A DNA stretch of 10,375 nucleotides from Gp6-AA40 sp050742535 (GTDB lineage Bacteria; Acidobacteriota; Vicinamibacteria; Vicinamibacterales; UBA2999), in assembly GCA_050742535.1 (NCBI GenBank), contig JBOGIQ010000207.1:1-10375 (forward strand), in the 5' to 3' direction. The translations under genes were made by a program, and so were the position numbers. Shown here piece by piece: positions 1 to 6,346 of the stretch. Within the stretch, counting starts at the first letter, position 1, and each line of letters opens with the position of its first letter. The notes under the pieces are model-generated. The model was not told the DNA's origin. It did no database searches and worked only from the letters and a program-made list of their open reading frames with translations.

Positions 1-1617
1 GTGAAGGTCTATCACATCCAGTTCATGCGCTCGCTCGACCGTCCGGTGTTCATGGACGGCCGGCCGCACCCGCCGGCATATGCGCCGCACAGCTGGACCG
101 GATTCTCGACCGGCGAATGGATCGGCAACACGCTGAAGATCACGGCCACGCACTTCAAGGACGGCTACCTGAAACGCGGCGGGCCGCAGGTCAGCGACAT
201 GTACACGATGACGGAGTTCATCAGCCGTCATGGCGAGCTGCTGACGATCGTCAGCGTCACCGACGACCCGGTCTATCAGGACGAGCCCTACGTCCAATCG
301 ACGACCTATCAGGTCGATACGACGGCGACGACGGCGATGGAGACCTGCAACGGTTCGGCGTTTGCGGAGAACGGCGGGACGAATCGCCATCACGTGCCGC
401 ACTTCCTGCCGGGGCAGAATGCCGACGCGCGGGCCGAATGGCTGAAGGACCTCAGCTGGATCCCTGAGGTCGCCGCGCTTGGCGGCGTGAAGACGACGTA
501 CCCTGAATTCCGCGCGACGCTGAACGGGTCGATTCCGGAAAGCAAGCTGACCGTGCCGGCATCGAAGAGCGCCGTCGATCTCGAGAAGCGCATCGCCGCA
601 CAGGCGCCGCGCGACGGTGAGGTGCACGTCCTTCCGGTGCAGGGCAGCGTCTACATGCTGGTCGTCGACGGCAACAACGTGACGGCGCAAATCGGACGCG
701 ACGGCGTGCTGATGGTGAACACGGCCGCGGCGCACATGACCGAGAGGCTGCAGGCGGCAGTCAATCAGCTCGCGACGAGCGTGCAGGCGCAGGCCGCGAC
801 CAACACCTGTGCGGGAGCGAACTGCCCCGGCTCGTGGGGATGGGCCAGCCCGTACATGAACGCAGTCATCGGCTCCCCCGCTCCGGCGCGCCCGCTGCGC
901 TACATCATCAACACCAGCGCGGCAGCGGAGAACGTCGGCGGCAACGAGAAGCTGGCGACCTCGGGATTCTTCCCGCGCGTGCAGGGCTTTGGCGCCGCCG
1001 TGACGAGCGTGGGACGCGGCGCGTCGATTGTCGCGCACGAGAACGTCCTGAACCGGATGTCGACGGCCGCCGGCAAGCAGCCGGCGTTTCCGGCCGTCGC
1101 GCAGCCCACGGACACCTACTTCGACGAGTTCCACAAGCTGCCCGAATACGTCAACGGCGAGGCGGTCATCGTGTACCACGCGCCTGCCGCCACGACCGAC
1201 GGCGACAGCATCGTGTTCTTCCGGCACTCGGAAGTGATCAGCGCGGGCAACCTGTTTTCAACCGTCAGCTACCCGGTGATTGAGGTCGACAAAGGCGGCA
1301 GCATCCACGGTGTGCTCAACGGACTGAACCGGATTCTCGACCTCGCGGTGGCCGAGTACCGCGCGCAGGGAGGCACCTGGGTGATTCCGGGCCGGGGCAG
1401 GCTTTCGGATACGGCAGACGTGGCGTCGTACCGCAACATGATTCACATCATCCGCGACCGCGTTCAGGACATGATTAAGAAGGGCATGACGCTCGACCAG
1501 GTCAAGGCGGCACGGCCGACCATGGACTTCGATCGCCGCTACGGATCAACGACGGGCGCCTGGACGACCGATATGTTCGTCGAGGCGGTCTATCGCAGCC
1601 TTCGGGAGAAAAAGTGA
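1..1617 (+). CDS. MBL-fold protein lacking metal ligands, with N-terminal exported-family domain (5' partial)
   Basis: The reading frame is open from base 1, so the GTG there is probably not the true start; a signal peptide and more N-terminal sequence are expected upstream. Residues ~30-140 resemble the domain found in the other exported proteins of this window (E-W-I-G-N-T-L, then a M-T-E-F strand and D-D-P-V-Y). Residues ~205-510 align with metallo-beta-lactamase-fold proteins: V-Y-M-L-V, G-V-L-M-V-N-T, Y-I-I-N-T, A-H-E-N-V-L, T-D-G-D-S-I-V-F-F, and a C-terminal stretch D-M-I-K-K-G-M-T-L-D-Q-V-K-A-A-R-P-T typical of the family. The metal ligands are gone. The expected H-x-H-x-D-H reads S306-A-A308-A-E310-N311. 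The third His is T398, the bridging Asp is N417, the PGHG His is R465, and the motif-1 Asp is N240. An insertion at ~255-295 carries Cys270 and Cys275. It is probably a non-catalytic binding or structural protein; its role is unknown. The next gene overlaps its stop. Confidence 0.8.
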   Translation: MKVYHIQFMRSLDRPVFMDGRPHPPAYAPHSWTGFSTGEWIGNTLKITATHFKDGYLKRGGPQVSDMYTMTEFISRHGELLTIVSVTDDPVYQDEPYVQSTTYQVDTTATTAMETCNGSAFAENGGTNRHHVPHFLPGQNADARAEWLKDLSWIPEVAALGGVKTTYPEFRATLNGSIPESKLTVPASKSAVDLEKRIAAQAPRDGEVHVLPVQGSVYMLVVDGNNVTAQIGRDGVLMVNTAAAHMTERLQAAVNQLATSVQAQAATNTCAGANCPGSWGWASPYMNAVIGSPAPARPLRYIINTSAAAENVGGNEKLATSGFFPRVQGFGAAVTSVGRGASIVAHENVLNRMSTAAGKQPAFPAVAQPTDTYFDEFHKLPEYVNGEAVIVYHAPAATTDGDSIVFFRHSEVISAGNLFSTVSYPVIEVDKGGSIHGVLNGLNRILDLAVAEYRAQGGTWVIPGRGRLSDTADVASYRNMIHIIRDRVQDMIKKGMTLDQVKAARPTMDFDRRYGSTTGAWTTDMFVEAVYRSLREKK

Positions 1618-2009
1618 TGCGCAAGGTAATTCTTCTTCTGGTGGGATTCATCGTCGTCAGCGGCGCCGCCTGGGCGCACCATTCCTACGGCGCCACCTAC
1701 AACACGAAACAGGAGATCAAGCTCGAAGGGAAGCTGGTCCAGTTCGTGTACCGCAACCCGCACTCGTTCGTGCACCTCGAAGCCCCCGACACCGGCGGCG
1801 CGATGCAGCGGTGGGCGGTCGAGTGGGCGGGCACCTCGCAGCTGGCCAACACCGGCGTCACTCGCGAATCGCTGAAGGTCGGCGATCAGGTCGTCATCAC
1901 GGCGCGGCCGTCGCGCGTGAGCGGCGAATACCGCGTGCTGATGGTCCGCCTGATTCGACCGAGCGACGGCTTCACGTGGGGCTCGCGCGGTGGCGAGGTC
2001 GTTGACTGA
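1617..2009 (+). CDS. DUF6152 family exported protein
   Basis: This 130-residue protein matches the DUF6152 family: signal peptide, then A-H-H-S, a beta-rich core with N-P-H-S, and L-K-V-G-D-Q-V near the C-terminus. The function of the family is not known. The signal peptide is residues 1-20 (M-R-K, hydrophobic core, A-W-A), and cleavage would leave His21-His22 at the mature N-terminus. The ATG at 1617 is preferred over the GTG at 1614 because it overlaps the TGA of the upstream gene and has GGGAG (1604-1608) 8 bases before it, which indicates translational coupling. The gene sits between two exported proteins of the expanded family; as I recall, DUF6152 genes are often found beside such proteins in Acidobacteriota. 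It is probably periplasmic. Confidence 0.85.
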   Translation: MRKVILLLVGFIVVSGAAWAHHSYGATYNTKQEIKLEGKLVQFVYRNPHSFVHLEAPDTGGAMQRWAVEWAGTSQLANTGVTRESLKVGDQVVITARPSRVSGEYRVLMVRLIRPSDGFTWGSRGGEVVD

Positions 2010-2014
2010 TTGCC

Positions 2015-2109
2015 ACGGAACCACGAAGGCACGAAGAGATCGAAGGTCACGAAAAAATGAAGAATCTTCTTCGTGATCTTCGATTTCTTCGTGGCCTTCG
2101 TGGTTTCGT
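2015..2109 (+). repeat. Long inverted repeat / hairpin made of CTTCGTGAT-type 9-mers
   Basis: Bases 2015-2056 pair with 2067-2109. The stem is about 41 bp, with one A.C mismatch (2054/2069), one bulged G (2094) and three G-U pairs, closed by a 10-base loop (2057-2066). The right arm is built of CTTCGTGAT / CTTCGTGGC-like units and the left arm of their complements. The element starts 6 bases after the DUF6152 stop and runs into the next coding sequence. All three non-Watson-Crick transition pairs are G-U on the plus-strand RNA. The same 9-mer family recurs at 3549-3593. Confidence 0.85.
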
Positions 2110-2842
2110 CGTCGCCGCTGTTCTGTTTGTAGGCGTCGGCGAGCCGTCGTACGCGCAGCGAGGGGGGCGTGCCGGCGGCCCGGCCGCCACACCTCGTGAC
2201 GGCGCCGCACTCGATCTGACCGGCTACTGGGTCTCTGTCATTACTGAAGACTGGCGCTACCGGATGGTCACGCCGAAGAGCGGCGTGTTCGATTCTATCC
2301 CGCTGAACGGAGAAGGCCGCAAGGTCGGCATGGGGTGGGATCCGGCGAAGGACGAAGCCGCCGGCGAAGCCTGCAGGGCGTACACCGCGGCGAACGTCAT
2401 GCGGCTGCCCGGCCGCCTGCACGTCACCTGGCGCGACCCGAACACCCTGCAGATTGAGACCGACGCCGGAACGCAGACGCGGCTGCTGAACTTCGGGTCC
2501 GCGCCGGCCGCTGCGGCTCCGAGCTGGCAGGGGCATTCGGTGGCGCAATGGGAGTACGCGCCGGGCGGCGGGCGCGGCGGCGCGCGCCTCGGCAACCTGA
2601 AAGTCGTCACCACCAATCTGCGGGCCGGCTACGTCCGCAGAAACGGCGCGCCGCACAGCGACAAGGCTGTTGTCACCGAGTACTTCGACCTGAATACGCT
2701 CGCCAACGGCGACGCGTGGCTGACGATCACGACCAAGGTCGAGGATCCCCTGTACTTCACGCGTCCGTACATCACGACGACCGACTTCAAGAAACTTCCG
2801 AACGCCGCGGGCTGGAATCCGACGCCCTGCTCTCCCCGCTAG
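2057..2842 (+). CDS. Exported protein of the expanded acidobacterial family, unknown function
   Basis: This 261-residue protein has an apparent signal peptide (hydrophobic ~17-28, likely cleavage S-Y-A|Q at 33/34) and a Gly/Arg-rich linker. The core begins L-D-L-T-G-Y-W-V-S (52-60), continues with W-D-P-A-K-D-E-A-A-G (94-103) and D-A-G-T-Q-T-R-L (136-143), and ends with a strand-rich domain (T-E-Y-F at 207-210, D-P-L-Y-F at 230-234) like the N-terminal domain of the first gene in the window. Cys106 and Cys258 are its only cysteines. No enzyme motif is recognised. ATG 2057 is the only usual start codon before the hydrophobic core. It lies in the loop of the 2015-2109 hairpin, so residues 1-17 (the L-R-D-L-R-F-L-R-G-L-R-G-F stretch) are encoded by repeat DNA. 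AAGG at 2043-2046 is the only Shine-Dalgarno-like sequence and is buried in the stem. It is likely co-transcribed with the two genes upstream. Confidence 0.78.
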   Translation: MKNLLRDLRFLRGLRGFVVAAVLFVGVGEPSYAQRGGRAGGPAATPRDGAALDLTGYWVSVITEDWRYRMVTPKSGVFDSIPLNGEGRKVGMGWDPAKDEAAGEACRAYTAANVMRLPGRLHVTWRDPNTLQIETDAGTQTRLLNFGSAPAAAAPSWQGHSVAQWEYAPGGGRGGARLGNLKVVTTNLRAGYVRRNGAPHSDKAVVTEYFDLNTLANGDAWLTITTKVEDPLYFTRPYITTTDFKKLPNAAGWNPTPCSPR

Positions 2843-2845
2843 ACG

Positions 2846-3289
2846 CTACCGCACCGGCATCGACGACGCGGAGCGCTTCAACAGATCGCGAATCTCGGCC
2901 AGCAGCGCTTCGGTCGGCGTCGGCGCCGCCGGTGCGGGCGGGACGTCCCGTTTCATGCTGTTCACGGCCTTGACGAGCAGGAACACGCAGAAGGCGACGA
3001 TGAGGAAGCTCACGATGGCGTTGACGAGGACGCCGTAGTTCACCGTCACCGCGCCGGCTGCCTTCGCCTCGGCGAGCGACGCATACGGGCCCACGGCCTT
3101 CGCCCCGTCCTTCAGCGTCACGAACATGTTGGTGAAGTCGATGCCGCCGAGCGCGAGGCCAATCGGCGGCATCAGCACGTCCGCGACGAGCGAGCTGACG
3201 ATGGTCCCGAACGCCGCACCGATGATGATGCCAACCGCCATGTCAAGCACGTTGCCGCGCACGACGAACTGCTTGAATTCACTCAGCAT
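2846..3289 (-). CDS. mscL: Large-conductance mechanosensitive channel MscL
   Basis: This 147-residue protein is MscL, the pentameric inner-membrane channel that opens under membrane tension and releases solutes during hypo-osmotic shock. It begins M-L-S-E-F-K-Q-F-V-V-R-G-N-V-L-D-M-A-V-G, the conserved amphipathic N-terminal helix and start of TM1. The Gly/Ala-rich pore helix I-I-I-G-A-A-F-G follows, then a periplasmic loop with N-M-F-V-T-L, TM2 around residues 85-110 (V-N-A-I-V-S-F-L-I-V-A-F), and a C-terminal cytoplasmic helix with L-L-A-E-I-R-D-L-L. Length is close to the usual ~136 residues. The start is supported by AAAGGAG (complement of 3297-3303) upstream. It converges with the operon on its left, leaving 3 bases between stop codons and no room for a separate terminator. 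Confidence 0.97.
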   Translation of the reverse strand: MLSEFKQFVVRGNVLDMAVGIIIGAAFGTIVSSLVADVLMPPIGLALGGIDFTNMFVTLKDGAKAVGPYASLAEAKAAGAVTVNYGVLVNAIVSFLIVAFCVFLLVKAVNSMKRDVPPAPAAPTPTEALLAEIRDLLKRSASSMPVR

Positions 3290-3440
3290 CAGCGTGCTCC
3301 TTTGAAGGTCCGCCTGACGCCGGGCAGTCTATCGCGCACGCCTGCCCGCCGTCGAGGCCCTGGAGGGAAGGGAGGACATGGAGGAAACGGTCTCACAGGA
3401 GGAACGGAGCAACGGAGATGAACGGAGAGCCGTTCGACAG

Positions 3441-3517
3441 CCGTGATGTAAGAGGGCGCAGATACAAGCCGCCGACGGCGCCTGCGCGGTTTGTATCTGT
3501 GCCCTCTTACATCGCGG
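3441..3517 (+). repeat. 32-bp stem-loop
   Basis: Bases 3441-3472 pair with 3486-3517 around a 13-base loop. Twenty-nine of 32 positions are Watson-Crick pairs, and the other three (3444/3514, 3458/3500, 3468/3490) are all G-U pairs if the plus strand is transcribed. The conserved core is GATGTAAGAGGG. It may be a REP- or MITE-like unit or a structured RNA. It does not look like an intrinsic terminator, because no T-run follows. Confidence 0.8.
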
Positions 3518-3548
3518 CAGGCCGCCTTCGGCGGCCAATCGAACGGCC

Positions 3549-3593
3549 CTTCGTGATCTTCGTGATCTTCGTGGTCTTCGTGGTCTCCGTGAT
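3549..3593 (+). repeat. Five tandem 9-mers (CTTCGTGAT family)
   Basis: Five consecutive 9-base units read CTTCGTGAT twice, CTTCGTGGT twice and CTCCGTGAT once. They are the same family as the arms of the hairpin at 2015-2109. Because the unit is 9 bases, every frame stays open, which explains the spurious L-R-D or F-V-I repeat peptides here. Confidence 0.9.
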
Positions 3594-3693
3594 TTCAAAA
3601 ACTCCGTTCGTCTCCATTCCTTCGTTGCTCCTGTGAACCCGTTCCCTCCGTCCGCTCCGTTCCCTCCTGTGATTTTCGGATTAGCATAATCGG

Positions 3694-4581
3694 ATGGCAT
3701 TGTGGCCGTTTGGCACGAAAGAGAAGGCAACGCTCCCGGCGGAGCAGCGCGCCGCGCTGACGGCCGTCGTCAAGAAGTCGAAGTTCGAGATCATCCCGCT
3801 CAAGGGAATTCAGGAAAAATCGGAAGCCCTGCCCGCTGGAGCGACCGTGACCGTCACCGCCTCGCCGGTGAAAGGGATCGACGCGACGGTGGAACTGGCG
3901 GAATGGCTGACGCGCACCGGCCGGGGATATGACGTCATCCCGCACCTGTCGTCGAAGCTGGTTCGCGACCGGTCGCATCTCGGCGAGCTGCTCACGCGAA
4001 TCAGAGCTGCGGGCATGAACAAGGTGTTCGTCGTCGGCGGCGATGGCGACGCGATTGGCAGCTTCAAGGACGGTGTCGACCTCGTTCGCGCGGTCGCGGA
4101 ATCCGGCCAGCCGCTCGACGAGATCGGCGTGCCCGCCTACCCGGAAGGCCATTCGGCGATTCCCAACGACGCGCTGATGCGGGCGCTGAAGGAGAAGCAG
4201 CCGCACGCCCAGACCATGGCGACGCAGATGGCGTTCAACCCGAACGAAGTCGGTGAATGGATTCTGAAGGTGCGGCGCGAAGGAGTCGGCCTGCCGCTCT
4301 ACCTCGGCGTTCCCGGCGTCGTCGAGCTGACGAAGCTGATGCGCATCGCGACGCAGATCGGGGTCGCGGATTCGGCGCGTTATCTCTCCAAGAACACCGG
4401 TCTGCTCGGCCACATCGCGTCCGCCGGATCGTTCGGACCGGACGCGTTTCTCCGCTCGCTCGCGCCGATCATCGAAGACCCGGCGGCGCGGGTCCACGGC
4501 CTGCACGTGTTCACCTTCAACGCCATCGACACCACGGCGGCGTGGCAGAAACGGATGCTCGAGGAATTGGCCGCGGAATAG
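3694..4581 (+). CDS. Methylenetetrahydrofolate reductase-like protein (MetF family, divergent)
   Basis: This 295-residue soluble protein has the TIM-barrel signatures of 5,10-methylenetetrahydrofolate reductase, which makes 5-methyl-THF for methionine synthesis or, running in reverse, oxidises methyl groups from demethylation. F-E-I-I-P (31-35) corresponds to F-E-F-F-P in E. coli MetF, so the catalytic Glu would be E32. V-V-G-G-D-G-D (113-119) matches the R-G-D loop, A-Y-P-E-G-H (148-153) matches A-Y-P-E-V-H, and Q178 matches the substrate-contacting Gln of T-Q-F-F-F. L-H-V-F-T-F-N (270-276) is the usual last strand. Length equals MetF, but overall identity looks low, so it may be a paralogue with another C1 or folate role. 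ATG 3694 is the first start; no good Shine-Dalgarno precedes it. No other folate gene is nearby. Confidence 0.8.
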   Translation: MALWPFGTKEKATLPAEQRAALTAVVKKSKFEIIPLKGIQEKSEALPAGATVTVTASPVKGIDATVELAEWLTRTGRGYDVIPHLSSKLVRDRSHLGELLTRIRAAGMNKVFVVGGDGDAIGSFKDGVDLVRAVAESGQPLDEIGVPAYPEGHSAIPNDALMRALKEKQPHAQTMATQMAFNPNEVGEWILKVRREGVGLPLYLGVPGVVELTKLMRIATQIGVADSARYLSKNTGLLGHIASAGSFGPDAFLRSLAPIIEDPAARVHGLHVFTFNAIDTTAAWQKRMLEELAAE

Positions 4582-4635
4582 GTTGACTGGGTGGCCTGGG
4601 TTGACTGGGTGGCCTGGGTTGACTGGGTAGCCTGG
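4582..4635. repeat. Three tandem copies of an 18-bp repeat filling a convergent gap
   Basis: Three copies of GTTGACTGGGTGGCCTGG lie end to end at 4582-4599, 4600-4617 and 4618-4635; the third differs at one base. Each 18-mer is two related 9-mers (consensus GTKGMCTGG). The array starts on the base after the stop of the upstream plus-strand gene and ends one base before the stop codon of the minus-strand kinase gene, so it is practically the whole spacer. The same 9-mer family forms the hairpin at 8391-8470. Confidence 0.92.
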
Positions 4636-4636
4636 G

Positions 4637-5647
4637 TTACGCGGCCGGCAGCGTCAACCTCGCGCGGAGGCCACCGGGCGGCGATGCCTCGAGCGCGATG
4701 GCGCCTTGATAGACGTCCGCCAGATCGCGCACGATCGCCAGGCCAAGACCGGAGCCGGCCGCCTGCTCGTCGGCCCGGACGCCCCGTTGCAGCACTCTTT
4801 CCCTCATTTCCGTCGGCAGGCCCGGGCCGTCATCGTCAACGGTAATCGCGAGCATGTCGCCGACACGCGCGGAGGCGATGACGATGCGGGCACGTGCCCA
4901 TTTGCAGGCGTTGTCGAGCAGGTTGCCGAGCATCTCATCGAGGTCTTCACGCTGGACGCGCACCGCGTGGGACGGATCCACCCGCACGTCGATGGCGAGC
5001 GTCCGGTCGGCGTAGAGCCGGGGTAACGTCCGCGCCAGCCCCTCCGCGCACTCGGCGACCGACGTGCGGACGCTGGCGGTCGCACCCGATGCGGCTGCGC
5101 GCGCGTGCGCGAGATGATAGTCGACCTGCCGGCGCATGCGGTCGATCTGCTCGCGGATGGCGGCTGCCAGGTCCGCCTGCCCGGCCGCGGACGCGCGTTC
5201 CGCTTCCAGCGCGAGCAAGGCGAGCGGCGTCTTCAAACCGTGCGCGAGGTCGCCTGCTTTTGCCACCGCGCGTTGGACGGCCCGCTCACGCTGCTCGATG
5301 AGCGCGTTCAGATCGTCGACCAGGGGCTGCACCTCCGCCGCGTAACTGCCGCCAAGACGCGATTCAACACCGTGGTGGACGGCCGCCAGTCGTTCGCGCA
5401 GCTGCGTGATCCCGGCCAGCCCGCGGCGGACCTGAAACGCGCCGCCGGCCATGACGATGATCGCGGTGACGACGAGAAGGAACGCATGCGATGACCAGAT
5501 GAAGTGAATCGACCCACGTTTGCCGAGCACCGGGAGATCGGGCGCAAAGTGGAAGACCGCCGCAATGATGACGAAGGACAGCACGACGAGGCCGATCGTC
5601 CACAGAATGGCGCCAAGCAGCACGCGCGTGCGCAGCGACAGCGTCAC
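4637..5647 (-). CDS. PhoQ-like sensor histidine kinase
   Basis: This 336-residue inner-membrane kinase would autophosphorylate and pass phosphate to the response regulator encoded just upstream. TM1 spans about residues 8-32 and TM2 about 56-74, with a short periplasmic loop (~35-55), so there is little room for a sensor domain. The dimerisation helix has D-L-A-H-G-L-K-T-P-L-A, with His136 as phosphoacceptor. This D-L-x-H-x-L-K-T-P-L form is typical of the PhoQ branch. The ATPase has an N box (N242-L-L-D-N246-A), D-D-D-G-P-G-L (271-277) and G-S-G-L-G-L-A (298-304). The start is GTG at 5647-5645, whose bases overlap the TGA of the regulator gene (GTGA, 4 bp), so the two are translationally coupled. 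The signal sensed cannot be told from sequence. Confidence 0.92.
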   Translation of the reverse strand: MTLSLRTRVLLGAILWTIGLVVLSFVIIAAVFHFAPDLPVLGKRGSIHFIWSSHAFLLVVTAIIVMAGGAFQVRRGLAGITQLRERLAAVHHGVESRLGGSYAAEVQPLVDDLNALIEQRERAVQRAVAKAGDLAHGLKTPLALLALEAERASAAGQADLAAAIREQIDRMRRQVDYHLAHARAAASGATASVRTSVAECAEGLARTLPRLYADRTLAIDVRVDPSHAVRVQREDLDEMLGNLLDNACKWARARIVIASARVGDMLAITVDDDGPGLPTEMRERVLQRGVRADEQAAGSGLGLAIVRDLADVYQGAIALEASPPGGLRARLTLPAA

Positions 5648-6333
5648 GGCGCGCCGCCTTCGCCGCCCGGCGGCTCCGGCGTGCCAAGCCGGTAGCCGAG
5701 ACCGCGTACCGTCTCGATCAGCGAGGAGCCGAGCTTGCGCCGCAGCCGCGCGATGAACACTTCGACGGTATTCGAGTCGCGGTCGAAATCCTGTGCGTAG
5801 ATGTGTTCCGTCAGCTCACCCTGAGACACGACGCGGTCGCGATGGTGCATCAGATACGACAGCACGCGAAACTCGTGGCTCGTGAGCTTGACCGGCACGC
5901 CATTTTTTGTGACGCGAGCCAGACGGGGATCGAGCGCCACGCCGCCGCAGCGCAGCAGCTGCTGCGGGTGGCCCGCGGCACGGCGGATGAGGCCGCGAAG
6001 CCGCGCAATCACCTCTTCCATCCGGAACGGCTTCGCCACGTAGTCGTCGGCGCCGGAGTCGATGCCGTCCACCGTCTCGTGCCAGCTGCCGCGCGCCGTC
6101 AGCACGAGGACCGGCACACTGAGGCCGGACTCGCGCCAGCCGCGCAGCAGCGTCAGCCCGTCGATCCGGGGGAGACCGAGGTCGAGCAGCACTGCGTCGT
6201 ACGATTCGGTTCGCACGGCAAAATCCGCCTGCTCGCCGTCCGCCGCCACGTTGACGGCATAGCCGGCGTCACCGAGAGCCCGCGCGAGGTGCTCCGACAA
6301 CGCCGGTTCGTCGTCAACGATAAGGACACGCAT
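5644..6333 (-). CDS. OmpR/PhoP-family response regulator
   Basis: This 229-residue transcription factor has a receiver domain (1-~115) and an OmpR-type winged-helix DNA-binding domain (~125-220). Receiver residues are intact: acidic pair D8-D9, phosphoacceptor D51 in L-L-D-L-G-L-P, T79 in L-T-A, and K101 in A-K-P-F. The DNA-binding domain shows L-T-S-H-E-F-R-V-L and V-E-V-F-I-A-R-L-R-R-K-L, followed by V-R-G-L-G-Y-R-L, typical of the PhoP/QseB branch. The C-terminal tail is short and Gly/Pro-rich. ATG 6333 fits the usual M-R-V-L-I-V-D-D-E start, but no clear Shine-Dalgarno is present; the leader is occupied by ATGCAAA repeats. It forms an operon with the sensor kinase. Two direct-repeat boxes at 6453-6489 upstream are its likely targets, implying autoregulation. 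Confidence 0.93.
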   Translation of the reverse strand: MRVLIVDDEPALSEHLARALGDAGYAVNVAADGEQADFAVRTESYDAVLLDLGLPRIDGLTLLRGWRESGLSVPVLVLTARGSWHETVDGIDSGADDYVAKPFRMEEVIARLRGLIRRAAGHPQQLLRCGGVALDPRLARVTKNGVPVKLTSHEFRVLSYLMHHRDRVVSQGELTEHIYAQDFDRDSNTVEVFIARLRRKLGSSLIETVRGLGYRLGTPEPPGGEGGAP

Positions 6334-6346
6334 TCAGGAAATGCAA

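Larger units (their letters stand above)
3393..3636. repeat. Outer arms of a nested palindromic element
   Basis: Bases 3393-3427 and 3602-3636 are inverted copies matching at 30 of 35 positions, starting TCACAGGAG and ending GAACGGAG. Each arm is itself made of degenerate AACGGAG-like units. Weaker similarity continues outward on both sides (GGAGGGA-rich left of 3393, TCCCTCC-rich right of 3636). The arms enclose the stem-loop at 3441-3517 and the 9-mer run at 3549-3593, so the whole looks like a composite non-coding element of about 250-300 bp. Confidence 0.7.
3290..3693. other. Gene-free spacer between mscL and the MTHFR-like gene
   Basis: This 404-base stretch holds no credible gene. From the left it contains the mscL ribosome binding site (3297-3303), a small 7-bp hairpin CGGGCAG/CTGCCCG (3321-3327 with 3342-3348), and an outer inverted repeat (3393-3427 with 3602-3636). 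Inside that lie a strong 32-bp stem (3441-3517), a GGCCGCC/GGCGGCC hairpin (3520-3536) and a run of five 9-mers (3549-3593). It divides two divergent genes, so promoters for both should lie here, but no convincing -35/-10 pair was found. Confidence 0.7.

Noticed and set aside
1..3. GTG at base 1 as the true start of the first gene
   Set aside because: The frame is open to the edge, there is no signal peptide although relatives are exported, and the first residues are already inside the conserved domain, so the gene is treated as cut by the window.
1590..2656. Long minus-strand frames opposite the DUF6152 gene and its neighbour
   Set aside because: They have Arg-rich, GC-driven composition and contain the N-H-E-G-H-E-E type peptide that comes from the CTTCGTG repeat. 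The plus-strand frames have signal peptides and family motifs.
3549..3593. Tandem 9-mers as a possible CRISPR or iteron array
   Set aside because: Units are too short, without spacers, and no Cas or replication gene is present. They match the hairpin-arm family seen elsewhere in the window.
3685..3690. CATAAT as a -10 box for the MTHFR-like gene
   Set aside because: It ends 3 bases before the ATG, leaving no room for a normal transcription start, and no -35 is present.
3595..4506. 303-residue minus-strand frame over the MTHFR-like gene
   Set aside because: The opposite frame has clear MetF motifs. This one is Arg-rich shadow sequence with no recognisable domain and runs into repeats.
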